In this document: in pieces, positions 1 through 11,982 of the stretch
How the letters are laid out: each line of letters starts with the position of its first letter
Numbering within the stretch: the first letter of the stretch is position 1
NCBI GenBank assembly: GCA_018417955.1
Contig: JACTVC010000001.1
Location: forward strand, 3,782,001 to 3,846,000
Source of the DNA: Laccaria trichodermophora
Lineage: Eukaryota > Basidiomycota > Agaricomycetes > Agaricales > Hydnangiaceae
DNA: 64,000 nt
Direction of reading: 5' to 3'
The notes under the pieces: model-generated
The model's database searches: none
The model's input: the letters and a program-made list of their open reading frames with translations, nothing else
Told to the model about the DNA's origin: nothing
Translations under genes and position numbers: made by a program

Positions 1-1031
1 GCAGCACTACAAAGGGCCTTTAAACGATATGAAGCACCCTCCGAAAGCGGTCGTGACCTTATCTAAAGGTGAGATACTCTTTCTGTCCATTCCGGCGATG
101 ATTAATAGGAATCATAGTGCATGAGTCTTCCCCGGACGACAGCCGCTTAGCCAGATTGATCAGTGAAACTCTGAAAGTGCTAGAACTTACCGAAACAGAA
201 CTGCAAAGCGAAGAGCGGGACATTTACGACCTCAGCACCTTCTTTGCGACCGCTCAGAATGCTGATACGAAGGTTAAGCTTACAACCTCGGCTTCGTGCG
301 TTTTTATTCTATTTGCCCATGTTGCACCGGCATTTAATATTTGTCCATTACTTCCACAGAGATGGGTTAAATTGTTAAATGCTTAGTTGAAAGCAAAGAA
401 TCCCAACTAAAACTCGTTTTTTAAGGGAATTTTGACAAGGACCATTCCATGCCCATGTTCCGTGGCGGACCTTTTATCAAGACATGGGAAACATATTGGA
501 CTCACCCGAAGTCTGGATCCCAAGCACCTGCGACGGTGAGTGTTTGATGAAGTCTCTGCTACTCAGTTAGTAGGTTCATCGGCACTTCTAGCTTAGCCTT
601 GTTCGCATTTTGGAGAAGCATCTGGACAATAGCCAACATTACATAGGAGATCCAAAAATTTCAGACTCTTCTGAAGTGAAAGATGGCAATCCCGATCTAT
701 TGAGGTTCTGCAAGTGGGAGCAGCGTGTAGCAGGTAAGCGAACATGTTTCCAAATTTGGTGACAGCTGATTATGTCGACTTTGTTCAAGACACTACACTC
801 ATCATGGAGAAGATTCGTGTTTTCGATATCAAGGATGAGAAGACGCTCAAAGCATTGATCAAGTGGTATAGCCAGCGAAGCGATACCGTCATGTACGTTC
901 GAAAGGAAGTTATGCGACTTTATCAGCAAAGAAAGTCGGAGAACTATCAAGTTCCGAAGCAGTGGTCCCGGAGCGTTGCGCAACCCCTAGTCGACATAGT
1001 CTGCAGTCGGCCAGTGGAAGTTCCAGGCTGA
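1..1031 (+). CDS. C-terminal part of a P-loop GTPase-like protein (5' end outside the window)
   Basis: The fragment is read from its near-identity with the complete minus-strand gene at 11983-14716. The exon ending at 68 encodes [20 protein letters not shown], and the exon from 118 to 295 encodes [15 protein letters not shown] and [20 protein letters not shown]. Later exons carry [15 protein letters not shown] (about 430-535), LEKHLDNSQHYIGD (about 600-733) and a last exon ending [17 protein letters not shown] and RPVEVPG at 1031. Introns sit at the same places as in the paralogue, and no stop or frameshift interrupts the exons, so the gene looks intact as far as it goes. The G1, G3 and G4 motifs and any Rho-like domain would lie left of base 1 and cannot be judged. 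The biological role is unknown. Confidence 0.75.
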
Positions 1032-2742
1032 TTCAAGTTGGAGCAATTTATTATGACTGTTTTCTTTCTATGTTTTCTGGGAAATTATTTTTCGTCGAAA
1101 CCCGTGGTATTTCCTTACTGTAATCTAGGAATTTGAAAAGAGAAATTAAATGCAGCTTCTCCAGCGTGGACAGGAGGATATTTCTGATTGAACCTGCCAG
1201 CAGGCGAGTGAGCGGTGGCTCATCTATAGTCGTGCGTTGGGTGTGTAACTCAAGCTTTGGACAGTGTTCATTGGACTTGAGTAAACACACGATCAAGTAT
1301 GATCATGACGTCACGGCAAACTGGTATCTGCAAATTGCGTTGGCTTCTACGTCTTCGCTCGACGCTTGGACGATCTCCCTCCTGTGAACACCAACAAGGA
1401 GGGCATGAAAAATGTGCATGTTCATTTATGTGGAGACGCGTGATGTGAAGAGTAACGAGTGTATAGGAGTGTATGTCGATAGCTATTGGTAGCGTGAATC
1501 GTAACGCGTAAAGGCGGGAATGAAACGTCGAGGTGTCCGTGAAATAAATAGTAACTAGTCCATAGTATAAACGGCGTTCAAAGCGGCGTAGTCAGATCGT
1601 CTGTCAAGTGACAAAAATGGGGTGACGGGAGGGTGGTATGCAGGTAATGGACGCCGTCGTCGGTGCATGGCTCGATATTGCACTTCTGTCTGATCAACGA
1701 CGTGGTGGACAGGCGACCCCGCGCCTCGGACAGCGGCGGGCGGTTGGCTCGAAATCGGCACGTCTAATTCTCGTGCCACTGGAATGGTGAATCCCAGTAC
1801 GACAGTGGATGTCGAAGACACGGCGAGAAGGAGCCGGGCGTATATTCACTGGCAGCGCATGGCGAGCGAGATGTACTACATAGCAGCCTAGGATGAGATT
1901 AGTCGTTCACCTCTTTATCTGAGACGAACTTACGATGCGAGATTGATAAAGGGGAAAACGTAAAAGTGTATGTATGGGGACGTTGACGTTATATCTGCTT
2001 GCGAGCGGCGATTAGATGGTGTTGGTAGAAGTCTAAGTGGTGAGTACAGCCTAAGAATAATTTCAACGCAGGCGTTTACACGCCGACGAAGGAATTTGAA
2101 ATTGTTGCACGTAAATCTCGAGAAAACAAAAAAAAAAAGAAGGAAGTTGAAAGTTGCACCGCAGTCAGTCCGGTCGACTCGGAGAAGGCTCGGCCCTGTT
2201 CGAATTGCCGAACCGGTTTATTTACCACAACATCACTTCTCTCCTCCTCCGCAACCCTACTTGACGCCTCTAACTTGGACCCTGCCAACCGTCAGACAAT
2301 CCTGGAACGAGCCCGAGGCCTCTTCCACGATTCTGACTCATGGCCAGCCCAACGATCCCTATATTACGTCGGCGTCTTACCAGCATTCATGACAACGGAG
2401 TCACAAAGAGAATTCACAATAACCACCACATTACGCACCCGCTTGGCAAATGACTGGCACACAACCTCCATCAGACTTGCCGCGAGAATTTGGAGCGAAG
2501 CCCGAAGACACTCCCGGATGTTACTTGCGCCACCCAGACCGCCACCAAAATCAATATCTTTACCACGTCACTTTCATTACTTCTTCTTACTCCTCCCTCC
2601 ATATCTCCTTCCAATAGCTTTCCCTTCTCTACACTCTACTTTACGAGCTGACGAGGTAACTTGTTTACCTGAGTTATTATGTAACGTAGTCAGCCTGAAT
2701 ATATTACCATTACCATTGCTACATAGTTCTCCTCCTCCCACT
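1032..2742. other. Intergenic region between the GTPase fragment and the NOSIP-like gene
   Basis: No gene can be supported here. A minus-strand open frame at 1555-1821 (88 codons) has no recognisable motif and no partner exon. Open frames at 1970-2862 on the plus strand are proline- and arginine-rich in the way random frames are in this genome. The pyrimidine-rich stretch at about 2575-2740 just before ATG 2743 fits a fungal promoter and 5' UTR. Confidence 0.5.
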
Positions 2743-4618
2743 ATGACAAAACACAGCAAAAACAATACTGCATCCTCCATCTTCAGCTACGCAGAGTATA
2801 AGAAGCTGGACTATGGCACGAAACGCGTACGTTTTCCCTCTTTCCCTCTTATTATCAGCTAACACAATGGGCAGCAACGTCTAGGCAACGAATCAATGCG
2901 TCGTTTCGACGCATGTGCACTATGCCTCAACCGCGCTCGGGAGCCACTAGCTTGCACCGAGGGCCATTTATTCTGTAAAGAATGCGTATACACCGATCTT
3001 CGTACGTACATCCACATCCACATCTCGCATATCGAATGGTAACTAACTTGGTATGGGATAGTGACGCAGAAAAAGGACATAAAACGACAAAAGGAACGAT
3101 TGGACGCTATGAAGAAGGAAGCGGAGGAGGAAAGGACACGCGTTCGAGCGGCTGCGCGTGAACGTGTTTTGCTGGAGTTTGAGAAGGGGCAGTTGGGGTT
3201 AGCTGGGGGTCCGACGGTAGCTGGTACCAAGTCTGGTTCGTCTGGTTCCGCTGTAGGGAGTGAATCAGTGGACGAGAGTAAGCCATCTCCTTCTAATCTC
3301 CACGCTTTATTCAAAACACCCACAAAGACAGAGGCACCAAACGCAAATTCGAATTCTCCTCATCAACCGTCGAGTCCCTCGCGCACGAAGCAGAAGAAGC
3401 AGCCGTAGCGCAGATCGAAAAAGAACAAGCAGAGGCGCTGAAGCATAAACTACCCGACTTTTGGCTCCCCTCGTTGACGCCTACGTTTACGTCCAATGGG
3501 CCACCGCAGTCGTTGATGGATATTAAGGTCCAGACGACGTGTAGGGGCGGGAGTCCGGCGCATCCTATTGCGTGAGTTTTCCTTTTTCTTTCTTTGGAGT
3601 CGTTTCTTATTCTTGTGTGTGTGATGTAGATTGAAGAACCTGATCCCCGTCAAATTCACGTTCTACTCCTCCTCGGGTGGCACCTCCCAATCAACCGAAT
3701 CCACATCAGAGTCAAAAGTGAAGAAAGAAGAACCAGAACCAATGTGTCCGTCGTGTAAGAAGCATCTGTCGAACAGCTCGATTATGTTCTGTACGTCCTT
3801 CTCGCTCCTCCTTCATTCCACAATGGCTAATACTATGTACACAGTGATGAAACCCTGCGCCCACGTAACCTGCAAAACATGCACAGACTCGCTCGTGCGT
3901 CCTGCTAAACAGTGTATAGTGTGTGATACGCAGCTTAAGGAGAAGGATGTTATTGAGCTTAAGCGGGAAGGTTCGTTTCTTTTTGTTCTTTATTGACACT
4001 CTCCTTCATCCACGTTTTCTTTCTTTATCCATCTTTTTCTTCTTCATCAGCCTTTTCCCGCTTGATATCCTTTTGGTTCTCGGTTTTTGGGTGTGGAATT
4101 TTATGGATCTTGTGTGGGGTTTGGCGGTTCTTATCTGGGCTCACGGCTCGGATGTATGATCCACGCTTCTTTTGTGGGGGCTCATGACCTCTTATGCGTG
4201 GATCCACGGCTCTTATGTTCGGATACACGACCACATATGTGTGGATTGACGACTCTTATGTGTGGGCTCACGGCTCTCATGTGTGGATTGGTGATTCTTT
4301 TGTGTGGATTCGCGCCTCTGATGTGGGCTCCCGGCTCTTATGGGTGGATACATGACCCTTACGTGTGAATTCACGATTTTTATGTGTGGGCTCACACCTT
4401 TTATATATGCCTCCACGACTTTTACGAGTGGGCTAGCGACTCTGATGTGTGGGCTCACGACTCTTATGCGTTTATTCGCGATTCTTATGCGTGACTCCAT
4501 GACTTAAATGTGAATCTTCGTTGTTCTTGTGTACTGACGAATTTCGCTTGTAGGCACGGGCTTCGCAGGTGGCGGAATGGCAGAGACTTCGAGGGCTGGG
4601 ATCGCATTCCAGGGGTAG
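2743..4618 (+). CDS. NOSIP-family RING/U-box protein, putative E3 ubiquitin ligase
   Basis: Seven exons join in frame: 2743-2826, 2875-3001, 3062-3277, 3334-3571, 3630-3790, 3845-3970 and 4554-4618, giving 338 residues. The N-terminus MTKHSKNNTASSIFSYAEYK and the next block with CALC, CTEGHLFCKEC match the zf-NOSIP module. A charged helix (QKKDIKRQKERLDAMKKEAE) follows, then a conserved block with HKLPDFWLPSLTP. The C-terminal RING/U-box half has CPSC, MKPCAHVTCKTC and CIVC, ending in REGTGFAGGG, the family's typical tail. NOSIP proteins are known as ubiquitin ligases and as spliceosome-associated factors; which role applies here is inference. The last intron (3971-4553) is about ten times longer than the others and filled by a 21-bp minisatellite. 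The 3278-3333 intron is the least certain junction. Confidence 0.88.
4119..4510 (+). repeat. 21-bp minisatellite inside the last intron of the NOSIP-like gene
   Basis: About 15-18 degenerate copies of a unit close to ATGTGTGGGCTCACGACTCTT run head to tail. Because the unit is 21 bp, a multiple of three, it stays open in several frames and produces spurious repeats such as MCGLTTL on the plus strand. The array lies wholly between the donor at 3971 and the acceptor at 4553, so it should be spliced out. Confidence 0.85.
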
Positions 4619-5601
4619 GTTTCTTTGGCGGTCCAGCTTTTTGGATACCCTTTCTTTGTATCTGTGTTCTCAGGGGCATGGCTAGCGAATAGAACAAGAT
4701 TACGCTGAATGCACCGCTTTTCTCTGAGCCTTTGCAAGGTCGAACCAACCTATCAGCCGCCAACCATCGCAGGTGGCGGAGCCAACACACTCGACACGGG
4801 CTCTCCGACCTCAGCGGTCCCTAGGATACGGTGCGGCTTCCAAGTTCTGGCTGACTGTCCCACGGCTAGTTCACCCATGAGGATGAATGTATGCGCCAAT
4901 GACCCGCATACGGCCCTTTGTTCTCCTGTCACGGCAAGTGTCAGAACATCGTTCAACCTATTGGCCACGGTTCAAGCTTATATGGCTCATGCACATGACT
5001 TACGAGTCGACCACTTCCACCAACCCCGGCCGCATATAGTCAATCTTCGGCTGCTTCGCTTTATGGTACAAGCTTCCAACAACCTAATTTGGCGCCCACG
5101 TAAGGTTGGGCTTCGTTTTTAAGGCTGCGCTTCAGAATTCCCAACACATGTCGAAACAGTGCAAATTCTTATAGCGGATCCGCAACCTTCAAACCATGTC
5201 ACCACGAAATTGAAAAGGTTGATTTCACAATTCCCTTGCACTAAAGTGGCTGTCGCACTGTGCAACCTGCCTTGCGAGGATGAACGATCTGCTCTGCCGC
5301 CTACATGCTCTTAGTAGATGAAGAGAGAGTTGGCGTCAGCAACATTCCTTCAGACCAAGTACCCGCTCTTTCATGCCGCCCCATACCAAACCGGAAACTT
5401 CGCGGAAATGTGCTAAACAAACTCGGCGGCCTGCCTCATTTCACACAACGTGGGCAGGCAGTTACGTTCAAATACAACCTTAATCATGCTTAACTCATTA
5501 TCGCAATCTCTCACAGCGTATCGGTTATAATTCCAGAAGAATGCCGTTCACCAAGGTTACACATCGACCTCTCCACATCGTTCACCTGCTTATTCGTCGA
5601 A
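4619..5601. other. Intergenic stretch without a supported gene
   Basis: The longest open frame (4709-5122, plus, 137 codons) has no recognisable domain and no convincing flanking exons. The stretch probably contains the 3' UTR of the NOSIP-like gene and the promoter of the membrane-protein gene that starts at 5602. Confidence 0.45.
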
Positions 5602-6926
5602 ATGTCAAGGAAATCCCTCAACATCACCGTGGGGGTATTCACCGTGTTCATCCTTGCCCATCCAATTTTCGGCAGTGTTACATCAGCAGTCTGCGGATGG
5701 AGTGGCACGGCCCCATTCTGTAGCGGAGGGTGTTCATCCGGGCAAACCCAACTTCCTTCCAACTCACAGAAATGTGGTACAGGCTCATGCTGCTGGACTG
5801 GTTCAAAGGCGTTATGTTGTACCCTTCCGAGATGCCCTTCCGGTTTTGAATGGGTTGGATCAAATCTCGTTTCTCAGTTTTCTCCTTTCAATTGACGAAT
5901 CTGTCTTTCAGGCAATAAATCAGGTCGGGGTTGACCCTTGCTTTCTTGCTTCACAGATATCCGAGGCGTGTGCACCTACCAATCGTATGTCTTGTAATTC
6001 ATGAACTGGCTCGAAGCTGATTGCCTTTGTTATAAGAACTTGAGATTTTGATTAGTAACGGAAATTCATACGCCCCTCCCTCAGCGAGCGACGCGACGCC
6101 TTGTACATGCTCATCTCCCCTTTACTTTCTCGCATCTGCTTGCGCGTTTTGTCAAGGGGGAACATACGTCGAGTAAGATCCTTTTATCGACAACTTTCCC
6201 CAAAGATCATGCCAATGTGACTCTTTTAGCTGGACAACATGGTCTGCGGCATGTACCACAATCGTTACTTCCGCTTCAGGGTATGTCTCTCAGTTATCAC
6301 CTCCTTAGTAAAGGTCACTAACAATAGCAGTTTGATAGCTTCTGCCTCTGGCATACCAGGTCGGGTGCAAGTTTTGACGTTGCAGTTTGATATTCTGACT
6401 TGATTCTTGATTCCTTCACCACCTAGACCTTCCGCCATGGTCGTTGTTAAATGTCACAGTAATTCACATTCTGAGCTCGACACCTCCGGAACTACTTCAT
6501 TGATTCATTTTATTCTAGGCTCAACCCTCTTTCAATGCCACAATTGCTCAAGATGTGGCAGAGGGGATTTCTGTGCCTGCGATTTCCACTTCTACGATCA
6601 TGACGACCCAAACACTAGCAAGCTCTTCCGTCATGACGACCGAAACACCGAGCCCTTCACAGTTGAACAACTTCAAGTACTCAACGAACAGTAAATCCAC
6701 TATAGGCGCTGCAGTTGGAGCTACCCTTGGGGGGATTGCCCTGTTGGCATTCCTTGCAGTTTGGCTGAATCGGCGCAGGAGAACTAGTCCCAGGGCACGC
6801 TCTTTCAAGCAACCACAGGTTCCTGACCGGGGCTCCAGCTTTCGTACTCATGTCAACGAAAGGCCTATGACTTTAAGTGAATTTGGAGATGGCCGTGGAA
6901 GTTCCATGCAGGACATGGACACATAG
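5602..6926 (+). CDS. Cysteine-rich type I membrane protein, single transmembrane segment
   Basis: Exons 5602-5842, 5957-5984, 6056-6172, 6230-6280, 6331-6359, 6427-6458 and 6519-6926 join in frame to 301 residues. A signal peptide (VGVFTVFILAHPIFGSV) leads into an ectodomain with many cysteines (CGWSGTAPFCSGGC, CGTGSCCW, CTYQSNGN). A block CTCSSPLYFLASACAFCQGG then precedes WTTWSAAC; this Cys/Trp block recurs in unnamed Agaricomycete surface proteins. A Ser/Thr-rich stalk leads to one membrane helix (IGAAVGATLGGIALLAFLAV) with a basic stop-transfer RRRR and a cytosolic tail. The topology suggests a cell-surface sensor or adhesin-like protein; the ligand and function are unknown. The first acceptor is uncertain, because another AG at 5911 is possible. 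Confidence 0.8.
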
Positions 6927-7158
6927 TGGGGAGTGCATATTCATGCGTTTGCATGTCTCTCTGCTACCTACCACAAATGAAGGTCTATTGTCGAATTGCC
7001 GAAATCCTCCACGCAGCCTTTGAAACGGTTTCGGTACATAGGGCTCTGTGTATGAGCATTCAGAAGTAGAATGCTGGTTACTATTGGTACAAGGAGGTCG
7101 ACTCGGAAAAGCACATCATTACAATAAATTACTTTACTTTCCAACCCTCAAGTCAATG

Positions 7159-8913
7159 TCAAACAGGCGAAACAGCCTGCCACGGACTCCCAGACCTCGC
7201 GCCCATATCTAAGAAGTCCCCACCCCGGCCCAAACCCTCATTCACCGCAGGCCTATACCGGTTGGGCTCCAACTTGTTCACTAAAGGGACAGAGTTCAGC
7301 TTCGTCTGCGAAGTGTCCAAGGGTGTTCCGGGGTCCACCGACGTTTTGTGGGAGAGTGAGTGTGGCAACGGAGAATGCGGCAGATGCGGCGACTCCGAGA
7401 CGGCATATGGATGAGAATGGGGTGAGATTGGTAGTGGACTGATCGCCGATATGTCCACGATGTCTGTAGTATCCTGCGGCAGGACTTTCCGTTCAAGCGA
7501 CTTGCTCCAGTGACCGACTTGAGTGGCACTGTCGTTGCTGGTCATACCACCTGGCTTGTAGTTATACTGTATGGCTTTTGATCCGAACCCTGATCCAGTG
7601 GTGGACTTGGTCCCACCCGCGCCTCGAAGGTTGAGAAGGAGTCGGCAGGAAAGTACGACTTCGAAGACTAGTGTTGGGCTTGGGAAAGTGTTAAATGATC
7701 GTTGAAGCCATAGAGGGCAAAAAGAGGCGTACGTCAAATTCACAGCTCTCAACCCCTGGGGTGCGCTAGTGAGAATACCGAGATTCACAAGGTTCATGGA
7801 GAAGATGGCGAAGAAGTAGAGCACCCCATCTCGCCAGATGATATCAAACAGCGCCGTGTTCACCTCTCGCCTCCAGTATTCGTAGGCTTTGTATGCTGTC
7901 AACCTACATCACCAGCTCAACTCATTGACACAAAGATTCCGGGGAGAGGTCGAAGGACGTACAGGAACGTGAGAGCATCGTAGAAGAGGGGAATAGACTG
8001 TGAGTGGCGCCAGTGAGATCGGTAGCATACTGATTAAACGGAAGCAACACACCCAGAAAGTGAGTAACCATGATTGTGGACCCATGACTGCCCCACAGGG
8101 CGGCCTCTGGCCCGCTGGCACAGTGGACGGGGGAGGAGGGTGCGTTGTGCTCACGGATATGCCGCCGACCACCAGCTCTCCAACGATGATGACGGCGAGG
8201 AGGGCGCCAATAATCCGGCTTTTGTTGTATATCTGGGGCGGGTTGGGCTAATTGGCAGTGAGGGGAGAGGGAGGTAGACATACGGCGAAGACTCGAGTTC
8301 CAAGGATCATCTGAGAGAGAACGGTAGATAGGAGGGCGCCGACTGGTTCGAAGTAGAACACGTCTATTTGGGGGCTTGAGTGAAGAGGGAGAGTGTATGA
8401 GGGGTTCGACTAACGTTTGCAAGCCCCCGGTCCCCAGGCGTCGGCGACTAGTGATACGACGATACACAATCTGAAATATCAAACTCGACAAAGATGCATA
8501 TAAGATTCTATGGAATACCCACTGTACCAGCCCGAAATAACGATTCGCTAAAAGCAGCAGAGGTCAGAGGTTACCCGATCTATGCAGTTCGAGGAAGTAC
8601 CGACCAAGGTACAACCAGCTTATCGGCTACATGGAGCATGATCAGCAACGGGTATGAAGCCAACATCATGATGGACATACGGTGAAGGGTCTCCTCCAAA
8701 TGCGCGAGTACTCTTGAGGAAGGCACAGAAGCCACTCCCATCCAAACACGCAAAACCTATAGCGTACTTGTTTGAAGAGTCCCAGGAGGGAGGGGGAAGT
8801 GCCACTTACGAGCCAACTGCCCAGATAAGTACAGCCTGGCCTTGCTTTTGCTTCACAAGTACCGAATGCGGGATGGCAGGCGTGGTGCTTGCTGAAGGTC
8901 CTTTGGTCGACAT
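7159..8913 (-). CDS. Multi-pass integral membrane protein, DUF6533-like seven-helix family
   Basis: The C-terminal exon (7159 to about 7900) encodes LTAYKAYEYWRREVNTALFD, YRDG-like WRDGVLYFFAIFSMN and the ending CRLLLNLRG. This order is typical of the large DUF6533-like membrane family of Agaricomycetes. Upstream exons supply further helices: CIVVSLVADAWGPGACK near 8440, VFYFEPVGALLSTVLSQMIL near 8340 and IIGALLAVIIVGELVVGGIS near 8190. The proposed start is the ATG at 8913 (MSTKGPSASTTPA, then QAVLIWAVGS and a donor GTAAGT). Exons between 8480 and 8830 are hard to place and the N-terminal helix is weak, so partial decay there is possible. The tail after the last helix is Ser/Pro-rich. The family has no established function. 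Confidence 0.65.
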
Positions 8914-9619
8914 ACTCGGGAGGGAGGGGGCACTAGAAGCCGATTGAGATCCTTCATGTTTTATATTACAGCGGCGGAATGTGGGTCATACGACCTATCT
9001 GAGCGTCTTCAACTGATAGTCATTAGTGAGGCTATGTTTGCATACCATGTTCAATCAGTAAAGTGATAAGTACCGATCAGCGAAAGAGTGCTGAAGCGCC
9101 ATGTGTGTTGTACCTGAGGGGGGGTGGGACTCGTGTTTAGTGGCTGGGTTCAATGGGCGAGACGGGGATTCGGAGCGAGGGCAACAGTGGTTGGAAACAT
9201 CAAGACAGCGACCCACACGGGTGAGTTTCAAGTGGTAAATGAGGTGGGAAGCTTCCCACTAGGAACAGCTGTTTGACATTGACAGGCATATTTGACGCCC
9301 ATGGGCCAGGCCAAAACAACAAAAGGCTCTACTCGAGTAGTTGTCGGAGCTCGGCTTTAAGCCCGCTGTAAATCCTCCCAGAATTTTTGAACTCAACGGC
9401 CGAATTTCCGGACATGACATCAGAGCTGGCTAAAATGTCTGTTAGGAGAATGACCATGTAAAATCGGAGGAAGATGCCGTACCCGAAGTGCTTCTATGTA
9501 TGTCATCTATAAAAGGTGACTTGGGAGCGAATGACTCGATGCGCAGGTCAGTGAATTGATTCTTATCTCCAGAGTCTGCCTGCGACATCAGAAATAGGAC
9601 GAACACTGAGAAATCAAAA
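8914..9619. other. Intergenic stretch between two minus-strand membrane protein genes
   Basis: Only short open frames are present (for example 9442-9666, minus), none with a motif. The region should hold the promoter of the gene starting at 8913 and the 3' UTR of the gene ending at 9620. Confidence 0.5.
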
Positions 9620-11183
9620 TTACAAATGCGGTACGAAATGGGTCCATTGGATTGCGTCGTATGCACTGGGAGAAAGGGCCCTCAAAGTCAAAAAGGCTTG
9701 GACCAACAGGATGAGTCGAGAAACCACATAGATCATGACGACGATGAATGTTGCAAGGTCTACGAACAACCTAACCGCCTGACCTACTGAAGACATCTTC
9801 AAATCATGACTGTAACCAAAATTAAGTAAGAAGAAAAGAGCAAGCATGATGAAAGGAATGGAAGTGATAGCCAAAGAAGCTATACGCCATATTGTTCTCT
9901 CCACGACGGTTGGAAACGAGAATGACCAGGCAATACAGTGGATCCCACCAAAGATCGTCGCGAGAGTTGATGAGGTGAACCCCATTGCAAGGCTCTCCGT
10001 TGGCGTAACCTCCCTGGCGTGGAAAGTTGGTACCCTTCTCGCCCCTGGCTTGACAGAAGTAGCTTCCCCGGAGCCAATCATGTCGCTCATCGGACGAACG
10101 AAAGCGGAGAAGACAACGAAACGGACGGCGCCTGCTACGCGCTTGATGGCGCGCGAAAGACTAGACATCTGCCCAGCCGACCCTTGTGGTGGCGGCCAGT
10201 GGTCTTGAACGTGGATCGATCCCGCCAGGGTATCATTGGATGGTTGTGAGAGCATTGCATCCCTTCTCGTCTCCTCGGGCGTTCTTGCGAAATCCGTCGA
10301 AAATCTGCTCTTTCCAGGTACCCCGCTGACATTTTCCACTTCCACCATTTCAACGAACTTGCTCGCCTCGCCATGATCTACCACTTGACCACGGAGGAGA
10401 TGAGATGGCGAGGGTAGTTTCCAGTGGACGGTAACAGGGCATTGTACATCAAGCGGTTTGTTCCACCACAAAAAGTACAAGACGCCGTTTAAAACAGCGA
10501 AACCCAGGGTGACGAGCTCCAATTCCGTGATGACCATGCCTTCTATTGCCCGCGCTACACACTGAACGACAAACCACGAGGTCTGGAGAACGACCAAACC
10601 CTTTGAAAGGCCATCACCTTTGCTTTTGTCCTCAATTTGTCTCTTGGTGATGTCGGGGAAGTCGATGTTTCCGCGGCTATAAAGAAGCACCATTTCTTCC
10701 AAAGTAAGCGGAGAAACCTCCCTTCCATCCCAGCAAAGCATGAAACCCCCCATTTGGATAAAAAATCCGTGAGTCATCGACCAATTCCGTACTGAGAGGA
10801 AAAACATATTCGGTTCAGTACCACTTACTCATAAACAAGCTATACACACCTCTATATCTCTTCGCCACCCGACGGGCGAAACACCATTGCCTCATTGCCC
10901 AAATAATAACGAGCTCAGGTGCAATTACAGCACAGAGCATAATTTTAAAACGTCTCGCTGAGACAGCCCACCGTCGATCGTGGGACGACGGTATGTTGGG
11001 GTGTACGGAGACCCAGGTACACGCGAGGATAGTAATGAGACACCCCCAGACAATATCCCAAAGACTCCTTTGGTCAGTTGGTCCAGCTGAGGTGGGAGCT
11101 GGACTGAAATCATCTCGACCACGGTTGAGAAGAGGTCGAGACACGGCGGCATCGGACATGGCGAGGATAATGAGGCTTGACAT
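9620..11183 (-). CDS. Conserved fungal multi-pass membrane protein, function unknown
   Basis: Two exons (11183-10850 and 10791-9620) join across a 58-nt intron to 501 residues. Exon 1 has SLWDIVWGCLITILACTWVS, VHPNIP and APELVIIWAMRQW. Exon 2 has MTHGFFIQMGGF, ITKRQIEDKSKGDGLSKG, TELELVTLGFAVLNGVLYFL and WWNKPLDVQCPV. The C-terminus carries several helices and ends LSPSAYDAIQWTHFVPHL. These blocks define a very abundant unnamed membrane-protein family of mushroom-forming fungi, often with many paralogues per genome. The middle is hydrophilic and variable. No catalytic motif is visible. A stronger-looking donor GTAAGT 21 bases further on would give a 37-nt intron, which seems too short. Confidence 0.8.
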
Positions 11184-11982
11184 TGGCGCGAAGTAGAAGC
11201 CGTTGGCCTAGCACTACTAGCATCGGCTGAGAATGAACCCACAGAGAATCAGAGCCGCACTGGACTGCATTTGACATCGTCAGGGGGTTTTGACCAAGTT
11301 TTGACAGCGTAGTGTTTGGGCACTGTCACGGTTGGCATTGCCAAGCAATTTGGGATGACCAAATACTTAACCTGGTCAGTGCTAGTCTCGTTCCCATCCG
11401 TTGTGGTGGTCGGCCCGACGGACCGTCGGAGATTCAAAATACACTGCAGAAAGACCGTGTTGTTCGTCGTGTGTTTTCACACTCCGACGGTCCGCCGGGC
11501 CGTACACTCTATAGCGGATGGGGACGAGACTAGTCAGTGCCAGTGGAACCAAATTCGAAATCACATTTATCTCACTCACTCAAGGGGTATATTTTTCCAA
11601 GCACTGTGAGCCGAGATTTCGATTATCGAATCATTCTTTTTGTCATTGGACCAAGCGTACTTCAGATAGATAGATTTCTTCCGGAGCGGTCCCAATATTA
11701 AGAGGAAGGGTCTTCCACCGTGCGCCGATCATGCCACAACAGACCCAGGCTCTGGGAGAAACACATCTTTGGAAGTAAGAAGGGGAGCTGGATGTCGTAT
11801 TTTTCCAAACTCTATGCTGCACCTACTAGGTCCTTTACAAAATCCTTCCATAAATCATCTCAGCTGATATCAATGGGTCCAATGAAAAACGATACTCAAA
11901 AGTAAGACAGAAAAAGAAATCGTGAGTCTGTTGCTAATAAAATCATAATGGATCCCCACTTGTTGCATGATTGGTTCAAGAC
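11184..11982. other. Intergenic region holding an imperfect inverted repeat
   Basis: No coding exon is supported. Apart from the inverted repeat at about 11376-11541 the region is unremarkable. It should include the 3' UTR of the minus-strand GTPase gene only if that UTR is short. Confidence 0.45.
11376..11541. repeat. Imperfect inverted repeat, possible small foldback/MITE
   Basis: The left arm contains CTAGTCTCGTTCCCATCCG and CGACGGACCGTCGGAG. The right arm, read on the other strand, contains CTAGTCTCGTCCCCATCCG and CGGCGGACCGTCGGAG. Arms of about 55 bases at roughly 80-85 percent identity enclose a loop of about 55 bases. No target duplication was found. Confidence 0.6.

Noticed and set aside
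4087..4500. Repeat proteins of MCGLTTL type on the plus strand and a partner frame on the minus strand
   Set aside because: They are readings of the 21-bp minisatellite, which stays open because 21 is a multiple of three, and they lie inside an intron.
5912..5929. An 18-nt micro-exon in the type I membrane protein gene
   Set aside because: It would need a following intron of 27 nt, below the usual minimum, so a single longer intron (5843-5956) is preferred.
9846..10208. A plus-strand frame of 120 codons
   Set aside because: It is the reverse complement of the membrane-protein exon at 9620-10791 and has no independent support.
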